Positions 52,801 to 64,000 of a stretch of 64,000 nucleotides of DNA are shown here, one piece after another. A program made the position numbers and the translations under genes. The DNA is taken from contig BQMF02000589.1 in NCBI GenBank assembly GCA_027922465.2, positions 62,001 through 126,000 on the forward strand, in the 5' to 3' direction. How positions within the stretch are numbered: the stretch's first letter is position 1; each line of letters begins with the position of its first letter. The DNA comes from Turritopsis dohrnii (taxonomy: Eukaryota; Cnidaria; Hydrozoa; Anthoathecata; Oceaniidae). The notes under the pieces were generated by a model. The model saw only the letters and a list, made by a program, of their open reading frames with translations, ran no database searches and was not told the DNA's origin.

Positions 52801-54540
52801 TCATGTTTTGCAAAGGCAGCCATATTTGTTATCAATTTTTCTGCTGCAAGATGAGTTACACTGACAATGCTGTTAATAGAATAACAAGTGAAAAAAGGAA
52901 ATATAGTCAACGTAAGTTGAGAGCAAAACGAACGAAAAACTTGTGTTAATTAAAATGGGAACTCAAATTAAAACGTATTATAATTATACAGTTTCCTCAA
53001 TACTTTATTAATGAAATGTTCCTGTTAATTCTGCTGATATATTTTCCTGCACTCCACACAACAAGTAGCAAAGAAATTTTTCTTATGCTTCCTGGGATGT
53101 ATCTCATTTGTTTTTCACAAACATTGTAAAAGCACGTGCCAGTACAATGATTTTTTGCACGGACATGTTATTTGAGTCGTCACAAATAATGCGGTCTTGG
53201 GTTGAGGATCTTTGTTGTTTCCCTGACAGAGAACGTTACGTTGTTTTCCCCTATGTTGGTTTCGACTTTCATGTTTTCGTCAAGTGATGAATATATTTAC
53301 ATCTTTAGTCTTTAAAGAATTGTTTGAATCAGATTGTTTCATATCAACAATCGTCGATTCATACAGATCATTCAAATACTTTACATATTTTAAAGGAAGA
53401 ACTTTCACGAAAGAAAATATTGCGACAGCAAGAAAAATAACTGTCGTAAATTGTCTTCTTTCAAAATGGTATAACTACCATAATATTCTCAGTTAACGCG
53501 AGCGAAAAAATAAACATGTTTCGCTGTTCGCGAAAAAACTTGAAGCCAAAAAAATTTTTTGCAGAATATAAATTCACATTTTTAAGTAGTGACAGTGTTC
53601 TCACCAATCTACTTTTATGCTTGACTAATTGGTCATTAAAAACCGGTTTTATTGATAATTATGAAACTATTTTTTAGATAGGGTAAAAAAAAATGTATAG
53701 TTTTCAACTTATTTATTGTAATTGATTAAATTATACCTTTGTTGGAAAGCTTAAAACTATATCTATGTATATTAATATACATATATTGGTATATTAATAT
53801 ATAAGGTTTGCGGAGTGGGATTTTTTTCGAGTTTTTGTTCTGCATATCCTACAAACCAAGAGGGTAAAGTCTAATATGCTACATACTATACTAGTCTTTT
53901 CCAATTAGCAATAAGAATTCAAAATCTCTAAGGACCAATTAACAAAATTTTGTGGTGTAAAAGTAGTGGTCTCGTTGCAAATGATAAGACAAGATGATTA
54001 TTCGTCTACTAATTAATAATGTTTGTTGTTGTGTTGACTTGTTCGGTTTGTTGTTGTGTGTGGAAATAGAACTCTTAAACAGTAAATACAACACACAAGA
54101 CTCAATAAACAAGATCGAAATGTAGAAGCAAAAGGAATGGATAAGAAATACGTATAAATATTATGGATATTCCTAGCACACAACAGCTGCAAATATGTCA
54201 ACTCACATACTTTGAGTGTGTGACACACACATTTTGGTTACCATACACTCTAAAAGATTTTTTGAAATTCCTTATCTGAAATAAAAATTTTGTAGAATAT
54301 CAAAAAGTAGTTTTCTTCAAATCTTCAAATTTGCTACTTTTCATACTGTTTCCAGCAATTACTGAGTGCGTTTTATTGCAATACAGAGTATAAAATTTCA
54401 AAAAGTTCTCTGGTATGCCAACCACAACTACTGCTTATAAATCTTACACACATTTTATTTTTCAACGTTTGCCGTCTCTGCGTTGATGCTCAGTCAACAA
54501 ATAATTTTAGTATGATTAAAAAGTTGAGAGGCCTTGATCT
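49871..54540. other. Gene-poor AT-rich interval
   Basis: No coding frame with recognisable motifs. It contains the inverted repeat at 50464-50615 and a segment at 53311-53375 that is repeated at 57890-57955 upstream of the GPCR pseudogene, so parts are old duplications of the GPCR neighbourhood. Confidence 0.5.
50464..50615. repeat. Inverted repeat, arms about 60 bp, with a third partial copy
   Basis: Arms 50464-50523 and 50553-50615 share TAGCTTGTGGTTATG. A third direct copy of the core is at 50634-50668. Loop about 30 bp, A/T-rich. Could be a small MITE or hairpin transcript source. Confidence 0.7.
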
Positions 54541-54910
54541 GAATATAAGAGATTGTCAATAAGGTCAACAAACAACATATTCCCATCCACAACTTACATT
54601 AGCATCGTGAAGGTATTGGTTAGACAGTTGAAAGGCAAGTCCAGAAAAATTGTCTACTTAACTTTAACTCAGAACGACAACTTTGCATTTAGGTAAGCAG
54701 CCCATGTACCGCAGAAACGGGAAAAGGTGTTCTGACTGAATTCTACTTGGGAAATCTGATGCAAGTAAGCTAAATTGCACTTTTTGTATGACCCTGTAGG
54801 AGGTTTCATCGAGTTACGTCAACCGAAACTGCATCTTTCTGTTAGTATTTTGATGACGATATTTGATCGTACCAAATGAGCTCCGTTCCGCATAGCTCCA
54901 CTTTCTCCCG
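54541..54910. mobile_element. Fragment of the YR-element 5' region, rearranged
   Basis: 54541-54650 matches 16915-17025 (landmark CATCGTGAAGGTATTGGTT), the intron/5' region of YR copy 2. 54830-54900 matches 17090-17165 in inverted orientation (GATCAAATAT with TCATCAAAAT). This shows the YR gene copy 2 lies within a repeated, mobile sequence. Confidence 0.6.
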
Positions 54911-55199
54911 TGAACTCTTTGGATGTTTAAAGGTTAATAGGGTTGGGTGAGGGATTAATAAGAAATTGTGCTAAAATTATGGTGAATGGCAGCTGGAATG
55001 GGATAGTAACCTATCCCTGGGATGTGCCCATCAGAAAGTCAAAAATGTTGTTGCCGAAGTAAATTTCTTGACTAAACCCAATTCTTGATAACAATTTATT
55101 TTGAGAAGTTGACTTAAGTTATAAACATTTGAAGCTGTTATGCATTCAATAGGTTTCGAAAAATGGTAATCTTCACTCCAATAGCAATATTAAATTGAA

Positions 55200-55400
55200 A
55201 TTGTTCGGGAAATTCAAGAACTTATTTTACTGTTGGACCAGATTTGTATACAATAGCATTCATAAAAATAATTGTTTTGATGGGTTGTGAAGAATCACCG
55301 TCACAAGATACGAAATGATATGAAAATTGACAATCAAAAGCTGACTTATCAGGCGACTGAAAACTTAAGTAAAAGAGATATCATATCTTCGCACAACTTT
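55200..55400 (-). pseudogene. GPCR 3' relic (third copy)
   Basis: Traces of the TM6-TM7 region of the GPCR genes: GTGAAGAATCACCGTCACAAG and CATTCATAAAAATAATTGTT parallel copy A. Heavily diverged, with no open frame. Confidence 0.45.
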
Positions 55401-55537
55401 GAAGAGCAAATTAAAAATTACGTTCTACTTTAACTGAGCACCAAACTTGGTAGATTTTCCCAAAGAATAAGCGCGTCCAAATGTGTTGAACAAATTAAAA
55501 AAAGTAATTTTCCAATATCACAGTCATGAAAGCTTTA

Positions 55538-55712
55538 AGGCTGAAATACATTATCATTTTAATGGATCAGTTCAAATTGTTTTAAATTGTTCTATTTATG
55601 ACGGTTTCGCCCACAGGGACTATATTTCTATTTAATTCGCTCTATGTATCACTTTTTCTTTTATTTCAAAAAATTGAAACTGATCCATTAAAATGATAAT
55701 GTATTTCAGCCT
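55538..55712. mobile_element. MITE, 175 bp, TTA-flanked
   Basis: About 36-bp, essentially perfect terminal inverted repeats (AGGCTGAAATACATTATC...), flanked by TTA on both sides. A 3-bp TTA duplication is typical of PIF/Harbinger MITEs. Non-coding. Confidence 0.8.
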
Positions 55713-56261
55713 TTAGTCAATTATGATGTTAAGTGAATAAAGTTTCAATTGAAATTCTTACTTTTGAGAATATCTTCTTGAACTGATCTGGACTTTTTCA
55801 TTGTGCTATCAGCAATGGAATCCGGCTTAATCGGCTTAATCGACATATGAAACTACATTGTGCCCTTTTGCTGTGAAGTTTTTTATTCAACTGTCACGAA
55901 TGCTGACTATCGCAGAAAGCAACATATTTTTCGCTACAAAAATTCACTGTTATTCTTTTGATAACACTTTAACGTTCGCTGACTAAACATGCTTTCAAAG
56001 TATGCAAAAGCGATTATTGGTATGGATAAGGAAGAACATATCTGAAAAATTATACAAAGGATGAAGAATGAAGAATGAAGACATAGACAATGAAGATAAT
56101 ATAATTCATTATAAACATATTTTCTTTTGTTTAAAGAAACAATGACTGTTCACTTATTATGACCTTTGTACTTTGATGATTCCTAAAGAAGTGCCACACA
56201 GAGTCAATTGATAAGAGTCGAACGGGATATACACAAAATGGTATTGTAAGGAAATTGAAAA
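55713..56261. other. AT-rich interval, no gene seen
   Basis: Nothing recognisable between the MITE and the duplicated GPCR block. Confidence 0.4.
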
Positions 56262-57765
56262 TAGTTACAACGTGTATGATTGGGTTATGTAAACAGTTAT
56301 ATTAAGTCCAACCGATAAAACCAATAAATAAGTTGGTGGGGATGGGTTTGTTTGTGGGATACTGATTTTATAGAATATGTCTCCCTCGTAGTTTGTACTG
56401 AGTGCGCTAGTATGATGGTGGATTTTAGAACGCTTTCATTGACGCACGTTTACAAATTCTGTGCATTGTGGATTCGTGCCTGGGCAGGCGCAATTTGATG
56501 TTCTGATCTAATCTAATTAATTCTAAATTTTGGCGGCGAATGATAGTGTTGTCACATCATCTTCATCTTTTTTTTTGCAGATCAGTTCTGATTGGCTGCT
56601 TTTGTGATCTGTTCTGCAGCTGCAAAAGTGTTCACGTGAGTTAGTATAAATCTCTTCGGAGGTCTGCGCCGCTGGATACGAGTAGATTGTATCTAAGAGT
56701 TTGTGGGTAGAGCATACTCTTTAATTATGTGCTATTTGTAGGTGTTTCAATTTCAATGAATAAATGGATAAACGAACGAGAGAATGAACTATTGGGAGCA
56801 ACCATTTGTGTTCTAAAAAATTGAAGTTGTTGTATTTTCAGTAGACGCCTCAAGATTGTTATCTTCATTCGAACAACAACATCTATATAACGACGTTCTG
56901 GAAATCCAAAAACGAACTTTATTGTTGAAATTTATCAGTATTAACGTGTTTACACTAGCATTCATAAAAGAAATTGTTCCGGTTAAATATTTGCAAAAAG
57001 TAGCATTCTAATTGGTTGGCCAAACATTGTGAAGAATCACTGTCACAAGATATGGAGTGTAAAGTGTGAAAATGGAAACAATCAATAAAGCAGAAAGCTT
57101 GGTGACAATCGTTTCTGCTTTGGAAATGATATGACAGTGAGATGTGAGGTCTTAATGACGATGCATTACCACTATAGGTTTCCCATAAAGTATCAATGCA
57201 CTAAATACAGCCACCCATGCGAACCCAAGCACCGTTAATTCCGATACTGCAACATAACCATAAGTGGTTGCAATACATTTCATCATCACAATGGTAAGTG
57301 CTAAAATCGGTAAAATAATTGAAACTATTTTGATTCTCTTTATCCTGATGCCCCTGTCATATTTGGTCAAATAATATATACTGACAAACCGATCGTATGA
57401 CAGTAACATAAGTGTGAACACGGAACACGTAGGAAAAAAGAAAATGCAAAATTCTGCAACAATATGCAGATTGTAATATTGATCAGCAGGAAACCATCCA
57501 CACATTAGTGCTGCAAATGGATTTGATACTAATCCAGTAAAGAAATCGTAAACATTCATCGTACACACAAATTTCATTGGAATGTTATGTAGTTGTTGTG
57601 TTTTCCATAATGCATAAATCGTGATACTGTTCAGCGTAATGTTGGAGATAGAAAGCAATATATTAAGCGTTCTCAAGATCCACTGTTGTTCATATGATAA
57701 CAGAAACATATTGCTAAAGAATGTTAGTCTTGTTTGAGATTTATTAGCATCCATTTCAAAGTGTG
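56262..57765. repeat. Segmental duplication, copy B (GPCR pseudogene and 3' flank)
   Basis: Counterpart of 48420-49870, same orientation. Homology covers both the coding region and about 500 bp of 3' flank, so the duplication was at DNA level, not retrocopying. Confidence 0.85.
56813..57754 (-). pseudogene. GPCR pseudogene, copy B
   Basis: Exactly the length of the intact receptor (942 bp) with no insertion or deletion, but two in-frame nonsense codons. One follows MHRH at about 57149-57151 (TAA where copy A has AAA, Lys); the other is in the TM6-TM7 loop after VWPTN at about 57020 (TAG where copy A has CAG, Gln). The C-terminal sequence beyond the stops is still well conserved, including NTLILI in TM7. 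Translation would give about 200 residues, TM1 to TM5. A truncated product or an allelic pseudogene are alternatives. Confidence 0.8.
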
Positions 57766-58867
57766 CATAATATTTATTGTTTAAATTTTCTTTTTATATT
57801 TCTTGCTTTTCATATTCTTATCTTTTACTTTTTATAAGTAAGTTGGCCAATTAAAAATTTTTAATCTGAATGTTCAAAAATTTAAAACTTCAAAGAGTTG
57901 TTTGAATCAAATTGTTTCATATCAACAATCGTCGATTCATGCAGATCGTTCAAATTTTCTTTCAAGAAAATATGATTGTAATGTATAACCAAGAATAATT
58001 GAAAACAAGTTTGAGATGACGAATTGTTATTGTCACGTGTGTTTCCGCAGTTTTGGATCAATTCTATTGTTTTTGTGCACATTTTTCGTTGCACGCGATG
58101 CGATTAAGATGTAAACATAAACGAAAACAGCATTTTGAACAAGACCAATGAAGATGCAAGGACCAACCGAGAATTTCAAGGAATTGTCAGTCAAGTTTAT
58201 GGAGTGTCAAATCCACATGCTACAAAGATAGGAATGAGAAAGCGAGGATATACCAAGTTCATTTCCTCAGTTTAGCAGATTTTGGTTTCCTGAAAATAGT
58301 TCTAATTGTAACTAACCGGTGATGGTGTTACGGGTGATGTTACGAATGTTACGGGTGATGTTACGAATGTTACGGGTGATGTGTACTCCGAATTCTACCA
58401 TGGAAGGAAATTTTTCTAAAGTACCTAGTGCAACATTTGATGATGAAGAATTGAAGATAATTAGTTAAATTATCACTCATGCTTTTTTTAACTAGGATTT
58501 ATGTCCTGTGGATTTTAGGCATTTTTAAAGCACTATTTGCATTGTTCGGTATCAGATGAAGAACTTGTGCACTCCTTCTTGACTTAAAGATATCTCTACA
58601 ACATTGATTGCTTCAAAAGTATCAGAAATCTTTTTTCAAAAAGAATTAAATCTGAAAGTAGTTCAGTTATATAAGATAAAAACAACATTTTAAAATAGCA
58701 AAAGCAGCATATATTTTCCATGCATGCCTTATTACAGGAAATTAACGAATCATGAAATTAACGCGATTTGCGACTCAACCCCTCAAGATATTGCCTTTCT
58801 TTTTACAATTTTTGCACAAAATTGACGTTCATGAAATTAACACCGTCACAAAATAAATGTTTCACTA
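57766..58867. other. AT-rich interval with a small minisatellite
   Basis: Contains about three copies of a 21-bp unit with TGTTACGGGTGATG near 58325-58385. No gene recognised. Confidence 0.45.
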
Positions 58868-59102
58868 AATTAAAAATTGGGTCTAATTTTTAAGGGGACG
58901 GGTCTGTGGCGTCATCAAAATTTTTGATCAACGATATCTCCGTAACGGTTGGTCGTAACGCAACGATCCCATACATTTTTTGATCAGCTTTTCGAGCTCT
59001 ACAACATAGGTACATGTTCAGTTGCCAATTCCTTAATTTTATTTTTCGTAAAGTCAACGCAGGCTGAACATGGGCGGCGAGCGACGCCGCATTGGCGGCT
59101 AG
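58868..59102 (+). mobile_element. Helitron family I, 3' end fragment
   Basis: Shares CGTCATCAAAATTTTTGATC and GCCAATTCCTTAATTTTATT with 8212-8635. It ends in a hairpin with one substitution (GCCGCATTGGCGGC) and CTAG at 59099-59102. The 5' end is missing. Confidence 0.8.
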
Positions 59103-59850
59103 TCTATATTCTAATACGCGCCGTGCATCCAGTTTTTAGTTTTGAGAGTGAATGTTTCGGGTCGTTTTTAACAGTCAAAATCTTCTTAATCATGGTCATA
59201 TAGCGGCAGTTAGACCGCGCAAGACACATTCACGATTAGTATATACAAAAACCAATGCAGTGCATTTGATCGTTTTGAATGTTTTGATTGTTTGCAAGAT
59301 CAAGAATCGATAGCGTTGACGTTCATTTACCAGCAAGTTTTCATTTGCTATTTTGAAAAAGAGGTAATGAAACATACGAGAGTAAGAAATTTCAAGACAA
59401 CCAAGTTAGTAACGAAAGTACTGCATGAACGTTTATTAATGTTTTTAGGGTAAGTACGCTCTTGAACTTTTGTTTGTTTTGTTTTTCATATAATATAAAT
59501 AGGATTTCTGCATCGTTACTTCTCTTTTAGGGAAGACAAATAAACACAATGAAGTTTGAAGAAATGAATTTTAAATCATGTCTGGGTTGGTGAAGAACAA
59601 TATTCTACATTGATATCCAATCTAAGCTTCGTAAAAAGAAAATCACTTGAAAGTTTTAATTTGTTTTGACACATTTGAAACTTACGGGTTTGGGTTTTCA
59701 AAGTAGCAAAATAGCTTCTGTTTACCTTCCATGAACATTTACAGCCATTTCAATCTTTCTGTTGCTTTCATGTGCGCACAATTTATTTCTATATCGTATC
59801 GTGAAAGGATTTAATATGAGTATTTTTTATGTGTTTCAGATCTTCCAAGT
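59103..59850 (+). mobile_element. Helitron family II, 5' portion
   Basis: Begins TCTATATTCTAATACGCG directly after the preceding CTAG, and shares GGTCATATAGCGGCAGT with 11233 onward. The 3' end was not identified; the element may extend to about 60.6 kb, where LINE copy 3 begins. Confidence 0.65.
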
Positions 59851-60590
59851 AAAAAGATGTTTATGATGTGCAGTGTTGATAACGAAAAGGTAAAATGCTT
59901 TATCTGGAATACCTACAGAGTTTTTAATTGAAAGGGTGAGGAGTATTTTTTCCGTTTTGACGTTACATTTTTTAATCACGGGGAACCGTTGCATTGCATA
60001 TCGAATCGTACAAGGCGCTTTTCGGAAGATATATCGAGAATTACATTTTGATGGTCCGCGCAACATTGTTGGCTGTGTAACGGTTACTGTATTTTTCAGA
60101 TACTTTCTCAGCATCGTTCCGTAATTAAAATTTTAGTAGCTATTTTTTAAGACGTTACTTTTAAAATCAAAACATGTAAAATATTTTACACGAGATGCAA
60201 TTTATTTTAGAGAGTGAAATAGCGGATGCACAGCGCGTAATTTTTTATTTTTGATGGGTTTCAGATCTTCCAAGTGAAACGATTTTTTTGTTCTGCGCTC
60301 CAGTGTCGATTGCAAAGTTGGAAAAATGTTTTATCTAGGTTGTGTCTGCTTAAGTGCGTCTTTAAAATAAGGGAACCATCGCATTGCCTCCTAAATTAGA
60401 CTTGAAGTTATTTGGAAAACATCTTTAAAATCTCTAAGAAAATAACTGGTGGTTTTATGGTCCGCGTTATTGACGAAGTGGTGACTACAACACTAACGCA
60501 CTTTCTGTTTGTCATTTTGTAAATTAATTTTTCGACATCATTTTTGAGACGTCATTTTCAGAATTAAAATCCGTAAAATTTTTTTACACC
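59851..60590. other. No gene recognised
   Basis: Probably the interior of the family II Helitron. Repeated phrases such as CAGATCTTCCAAGT near 59840 and 60265 suggest internal duplication. Confidence 0.4.
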
Positions 60591-60936
60591 GGCTACTAAT
60601 TGTTCACACTACTTTTGTGTTGTTTTAGTGAAATGAACAATAAGGATTTTGAAGCACAGTTTGAAATCTGAAATTTTGCCAACCATTTGACGTCAAATAG
60701 AGCGGTCGTGTTTGCAAGAGCTCCGTGAACAAGCTTCTAAAATCCTACAAAAAAAGCAAATCAAACATAAGAAAAACACTGAAAACTTACTAAATTCCTG
60801 CATGACAGAAGAAAACATCTGCGCGACAGCTAAACAACATCTGCAGTACGCTCATACAGGTGGAGAATTTGATAGACACTACAGAACAACGAAATACACG
60901 CGAAGAAGAATCTCCCTGTAAACTCTACGACACCAA

Positions 60937-61440
60937 ATGGAAGAAAGTAAAAGCAACGAATCAGCTACATGTGCGTGGACGGTATGTAACAATGAAAGTG
61001 AAAATCAAGACTTCAGACTCACCTGCTACGAATGTAAGCGCTTCGTCCACTACCGGTGCTCTAAGCTCCCCGCATACGAAATACAAAATATCATCAATCA
61101 CAGTAAAAAAAAGAAAAAAGGCAATATATTCAGGTGCGGAAGCTGCACCCCTGTCGATAAGGAAATCGTGCTGCATATGGCAGAAGGACAAATGAACGAT
61201 CGTCTGAACCAATCATTAGAAGTTGAGGAAATATCTGCAGCCGTTGCGAGATTGACTTTCGACAGCGACAAGGAAAAGCATGACCAAAAGTCATTGCTTA
61301 TTGAACTACAGGCACGAAACACAGTCCTCATTGCCACCACTGAGAAAAACAATTACACATACCACAACGTTAATTTGGAAGCAGATTCAACTATTGGTCG
61401 CGGTATTGCTATCTACACTCACTCATCAATATCAAATTGA
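60937..61440 (+). pseudogene. LINE ORF1 N-terminus fused to endonuclease by deletion
   Basis: 167 codons. The first about 70 residues hold the PHD-like cluster (LTCYECKRFVHYRCSKL, FRCGSC). Start of the coiled coil follows. After LIELQARNTVLIATTEKN the sequence jumps to endonuclease (STIGRGIAIYTHSS), corresponding to VGRGVAIYVISS in copy 1. About 1.3 kb of ORF1 end and ORF2 start is missing. The frame ends at a TGA at 61438-61440, after which the endonuclease continues in the same frame. Confidence 0.8.
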
Positions 61441-61894
61441 GTGATTCAAATTAAAGTCCCAAACAAATTCGAAGAAGTCTGTTTACTAGAAATAAAGCTT
61501 CACGCTGGAGATTTGCTCTTGTTTGGTTGCATGTATCGCAGTCCCACACCTGGCACTGGTGCTGAAGAGAGCAACAAAAAACTGAATGAATTACTCAAGA
61601 CTGTATGTGGTAGGAAAAAGTATACTCATAAATGCTTTGTTGGCGACTATAACTTCAGGCGTATCAACTGGCGGAACATGACTACCAACTGCAATGAAAA
61701 AAGTAAGGAATCGAATTTTATCGAGACTGTACGTGACTGTTATCTTTTTCAACACGTAAAAGAAGCGACGCGACAACGTGGAACAGACAATCCATCCTTA
61801 ATCGACCTGATACTAACTGACGAATCAATGCAAGTTTCAAACATAGATCATCAGGCACCGCTTGGCAAAAGTGACCACTCTGTGATCTCTTTTA
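61441..61894 (+). pseudogene. LINE APE endonuclease, C-terminal part
   Basis: LLLFGCMYRSPTPG, CFVGDYNFRRINW (GDYN for GDFN), PSLIDLILTDESMQ and LGKSDHSVISFS, the last with the catalytic His. The coding sequence is interrupted directly after this by the SINE A tail. Confidence 0.85.
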
Positions 61895-62189
61895 GTAAGT
61901 AAGTAAGTAAGCAAGTAACGGGAGTTTTTAGTCCTTGGGCTTCCATCCGTAATGGTTGGTTCTTCCGCCCGCCGACTTGCAACTATTAGTTGACTTACCG
62001 CCAGAGATACGTATAGCATTGCTCTAACTTGCCCGAAGGCCAGTGTGCAGTCAGTCGATGGCTCCTAATGGGCTGACACGCTGCTTTTAAAGCGCATCGG
62101 AGTGGTGTATTGAGATACGACATGACTGGACTCGAACACGGGTCGCAGCGGTCGCACTCAAAGGTACTAACCACCACACCATCGCTGCA
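61894..62189 (-). mobile_element. SINE A, second copy
   Basis: Reverse complement of 30395-30690. Head at 62189 (GCAGCGATGGTGTGGTGG, GTGTTCGAGTCC), short (TTAC)n tail of about five units at 61894-61915. A 50-bp AT-rich stretch follows before the LINE resumes, so the target duplication is not clear. Confidence 0.85.
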
Positions 62190-62239
62190 CAATTAATTAT
62201 CATTAATTATCAATTAATTGTTTTTTTTTATCAATTATT

Positions 62240-63390
62240 TTAATTATCACTGTTACTTAGACTACTCCACAGATGGAAAGCGGCATGTTTATCACAAAGC
62301 AAATTACGATTCTATGCGAGAAGAGCTTGAGACTTCGTCTTGGAGTAACACCTTAGTAGCCCAAAACAAAAACAAAAAAGTAGAAGAAATTTGGAACGCA
62401 CTCAAGGAAAAGTTAATGGATCTGCGAAATCGTTTTGTACCTGTTAGTAAAGGTGCAGCAAAATGGAATCTAAAAGGCAGCATCCCCATATCTCAGTCAC
62501 TCCGAACATCAATAAAAAATAAGCGTACACTGTTTAGACAATGGATGTCAAAAAAAGATAATCTTGGTGTGATTACCATAGCCAACCGCAATGCGTACAC
62601 TAAAGAACGGAACAAAGTTAGGGGATTAATCCGAAAAGAAAAGCGATCACTCGAAAAAGGCATTGCTGATGAAGCAACGAAAAATCCTAAAAGGTTCTGG
62701 GCGTATACACGAAGCAAACTCAAGACGAAAACTGGCGTAGCACCTCTTTTGAGCAACGCTGCTGACGAGAAGTCCATCAAATTCGAAGACAAAGAGAAAG
62801 CTAATATTCTGCAGCGACAATTTGTCAGCGTCTTCACGAAAGAAAAAGATACAATAATTCCAACACTCGAACAACAAACACGAGAGAAATTATCTAACCT
62901 CAAAATTTCCGAAGAAGATGTCATGTCGGTTATTCTTAAACTTAGCCCCAACAAATCCTGTGGACCAGATGAAATACACCCAATGATGCTAATTGAACTT
63001 AAAAACTACATCGTATCCCCACTCACTCTTCTTTACCGAAAGACACTTGCTGAAGGATGCGTACCTCACGACTGGAAGAAAGCCATTGTCTCCCCGATAT
63101 ACAAAAAAGGACCAAAAAATATTGCAGAAAACTACAGGCCGATAAGCTTAACATCCATTGTTTGCAAAATTATGGAAACTTTGATAAAAAATTCCATTGT
63201 TAGTCATCTGAGGAACTTGAATCTTGTGTCGAAATACCAACATGGTTTCATAAAAGGACGCTCAACAACAACTCAGTTGTTATTATACTTAGATAAATGT
63301 ACCGAAATTATTGGAAAAGGGGGAATCAGAGATAGGAAAGTGCCGATGCTAGCCCAAAATCATATGATTTCGGGAATTTCCCTACTATAG
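62240..63390 (+). pseudogene. LINE linker and reverse transcriptase N-terminus
   Basis: The frame reads the linker (RHVYHKANYDSMRE, KSLRTSIKNKR-like, ENYRPISLTSIVCKIME) and RT fingers (SPNKSCGPDEIHPMML, VSPIYKKGPKN, QHGFIKGRSTTTQLL). It ends in unrelated residues before the catalytic YxDD. The matching part of copy 1 lies beyond the left window edge. 3' truncated or joined to another sequence near 63340. Confidence 0.85.
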
Positions 63391-63409
63391 CTAATATTAT
63401 CATCTTTGT

Positions 63410-64000
63410 TTTCATAACGCGATACGAGTTATGAAACGTGTTATTTTGATTACATAACACATAAGCAGTTTCTATTATTATATAACCACAAATTACTCAT
63501 AATTGTAAACAATTAAATATCTCATAAAAATGTAGTAAAAAGCAGTTTGTAGTAGTTTCATTTTTATAACATAAATGAGCTAACAATACGTATAACATAC
63601 AGATCAGCGTAGTCTAGTGGATAAGAACGCTAACTTGTAACAGCAAGGTCGTGTGTTCGAACCCCACGCAGTTCGTCTGAGAGGAAGTATATATACTTCG
63701 GCGGTTGTAGATCTCTCATGTTCTGGTTGTAAAACTTGCATGAGTGCGCACTTCCCCGCAGTTGTGTTGAATATATCGCGGAATAGTTAGCATTGTGTCT
63801 GGGTGATTTATCACTGTCAGGTTTCTCTGGTCCATAGAGACATTCAGGTTACCGTCATTTCGATCGAAATTCAACAAACGCCAGGGCTTAGAAGTGTTAG
63901 CATGTATCCACAATGCCGGCTGTAATTGCAAACTACATGCGTTGATCAGCGAAATAATACATACCATATACTAAACATCATAGTAATCGCTAAAACCAAA
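63410..64000 (+). repeat. tRNA-like repeat element, copy 2, with tail-anchor ORF end
   Basis: Inverted counterpart of 17520-18115. tRNA-like core on the plus strand at 63603-63680 (TAGTCTAGTGGATAAG and GTGTTCGAACCCCACG). On the minus strand near 63950-64000 the end of the tail-anchor ORF can be read (MMFSIWYVLF then stop), continuing past the window edge. Confidence 0.7.

Larger units (their letters stand above)
60590..63390 (+). mobile_element. CR1/L2-like LINE, copy 3, interrupted by a SINE
   Basis: Same family as 1-2700, opposite strand. It has an ORF1-like start (60937), an endonuclease (61340-61894), a SINE A insertion, and then the endonuclease-RT linker and RT N-terminus. RT stops before its catalytic motif, near 63350. 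Inactive. Confidence 0.85.

Noticed and set aside
63603..63680. tRNA gene on the plus strand
   Set aside because: Box A and B are present but the anticodon arm and T stem are imperfect, and a diverged copy with the same flanks lies at 17.9 kb. Treated as tRNA-derived repeat.

Overview
This window looks like a metazoan nuclear genome, most likely a cnidarian. That is an inference from spliceosomal introns, low GC, an intronless cnidarian-style rhodopsin-like GPCR, and the repeat mix: CR1/L2-like LINEs with PHD-finger ORF1 or SGNH-esterase domains, DIRS, a Penelope-like element (PLE), many short Helitrons, tRNA-derived SINEs and MITEs. There are no rRNA genes, no CRISPR and no bacterial-style operons. 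Most of the 64 kb is transposon on transposon. The exceptions are two intron-bearing gene blocks of unclear origin and a duplicated GPCR.

Layout. 1-2.7 kb: LINE copy on the minus strand (PHD/coiled-coil ORF1, APE endonuclease ORF2). 3.2-7.4 kb: minus-strand intron-containing genes, among them a frameshifted superfamily-3 helicase and a clean two-exon gene. 8.0-15.2 kb: head-to-tail array of non-autonomous Helitrons of two families with a GC-rich MITE inside. 15.6-18.1 kb: decayed tyrosine-recombinase (YR) gene and a membrane-anchor ORF joined to an antisense tRNA-like repeat, which recurs at 63.4-64 kb. 18.9-22.9 kb: PLE with an intact 994-codon RT/GIY-YIG ORF and hammerhead-ribozyme-like motifs. 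23-25 kb: nested Helitrons, including a 97-bp one carrying a Tigger transposase fragment and a 40-bp one made only of the two termini.

25.7-45.4 kb is a single nest. An SGNH-EN-RT LINE is split at its esterase domain by a TTAA-flanked element plus a DIRS retrotransposon. The DIRS is split by a tRNA-SINE with a 14-bp target-site duplication. The SINE's (TTAC)n tail is split in turn by an 11-kb block. That block carries an apparently intact, many-exon minus-strand gene encoding a SET-like domain, C2H2 zinc fingers and a Crypton-like tyrosine recombinase. It has a 2-kb, 128-bp-period satellite in one intron and an iteron-like cluster upstream. This is the most interesting object in the window.

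45.4-58.8 kb: LINE relics, then an intact GPCR (48.9 kb), a same-length pseudogene copy with two nonsense codons (56.8 kb) and AT-rich sequence with small MITEs. 58.9-60.6 kb: two more abutting Helitrons. 60.6-63.4 kb: a LINE with an ORF1-endonuclease fusion by deletion, interrupted by the (TTAC)n SINE. All homology statements come from reading motifs; no database search was run.
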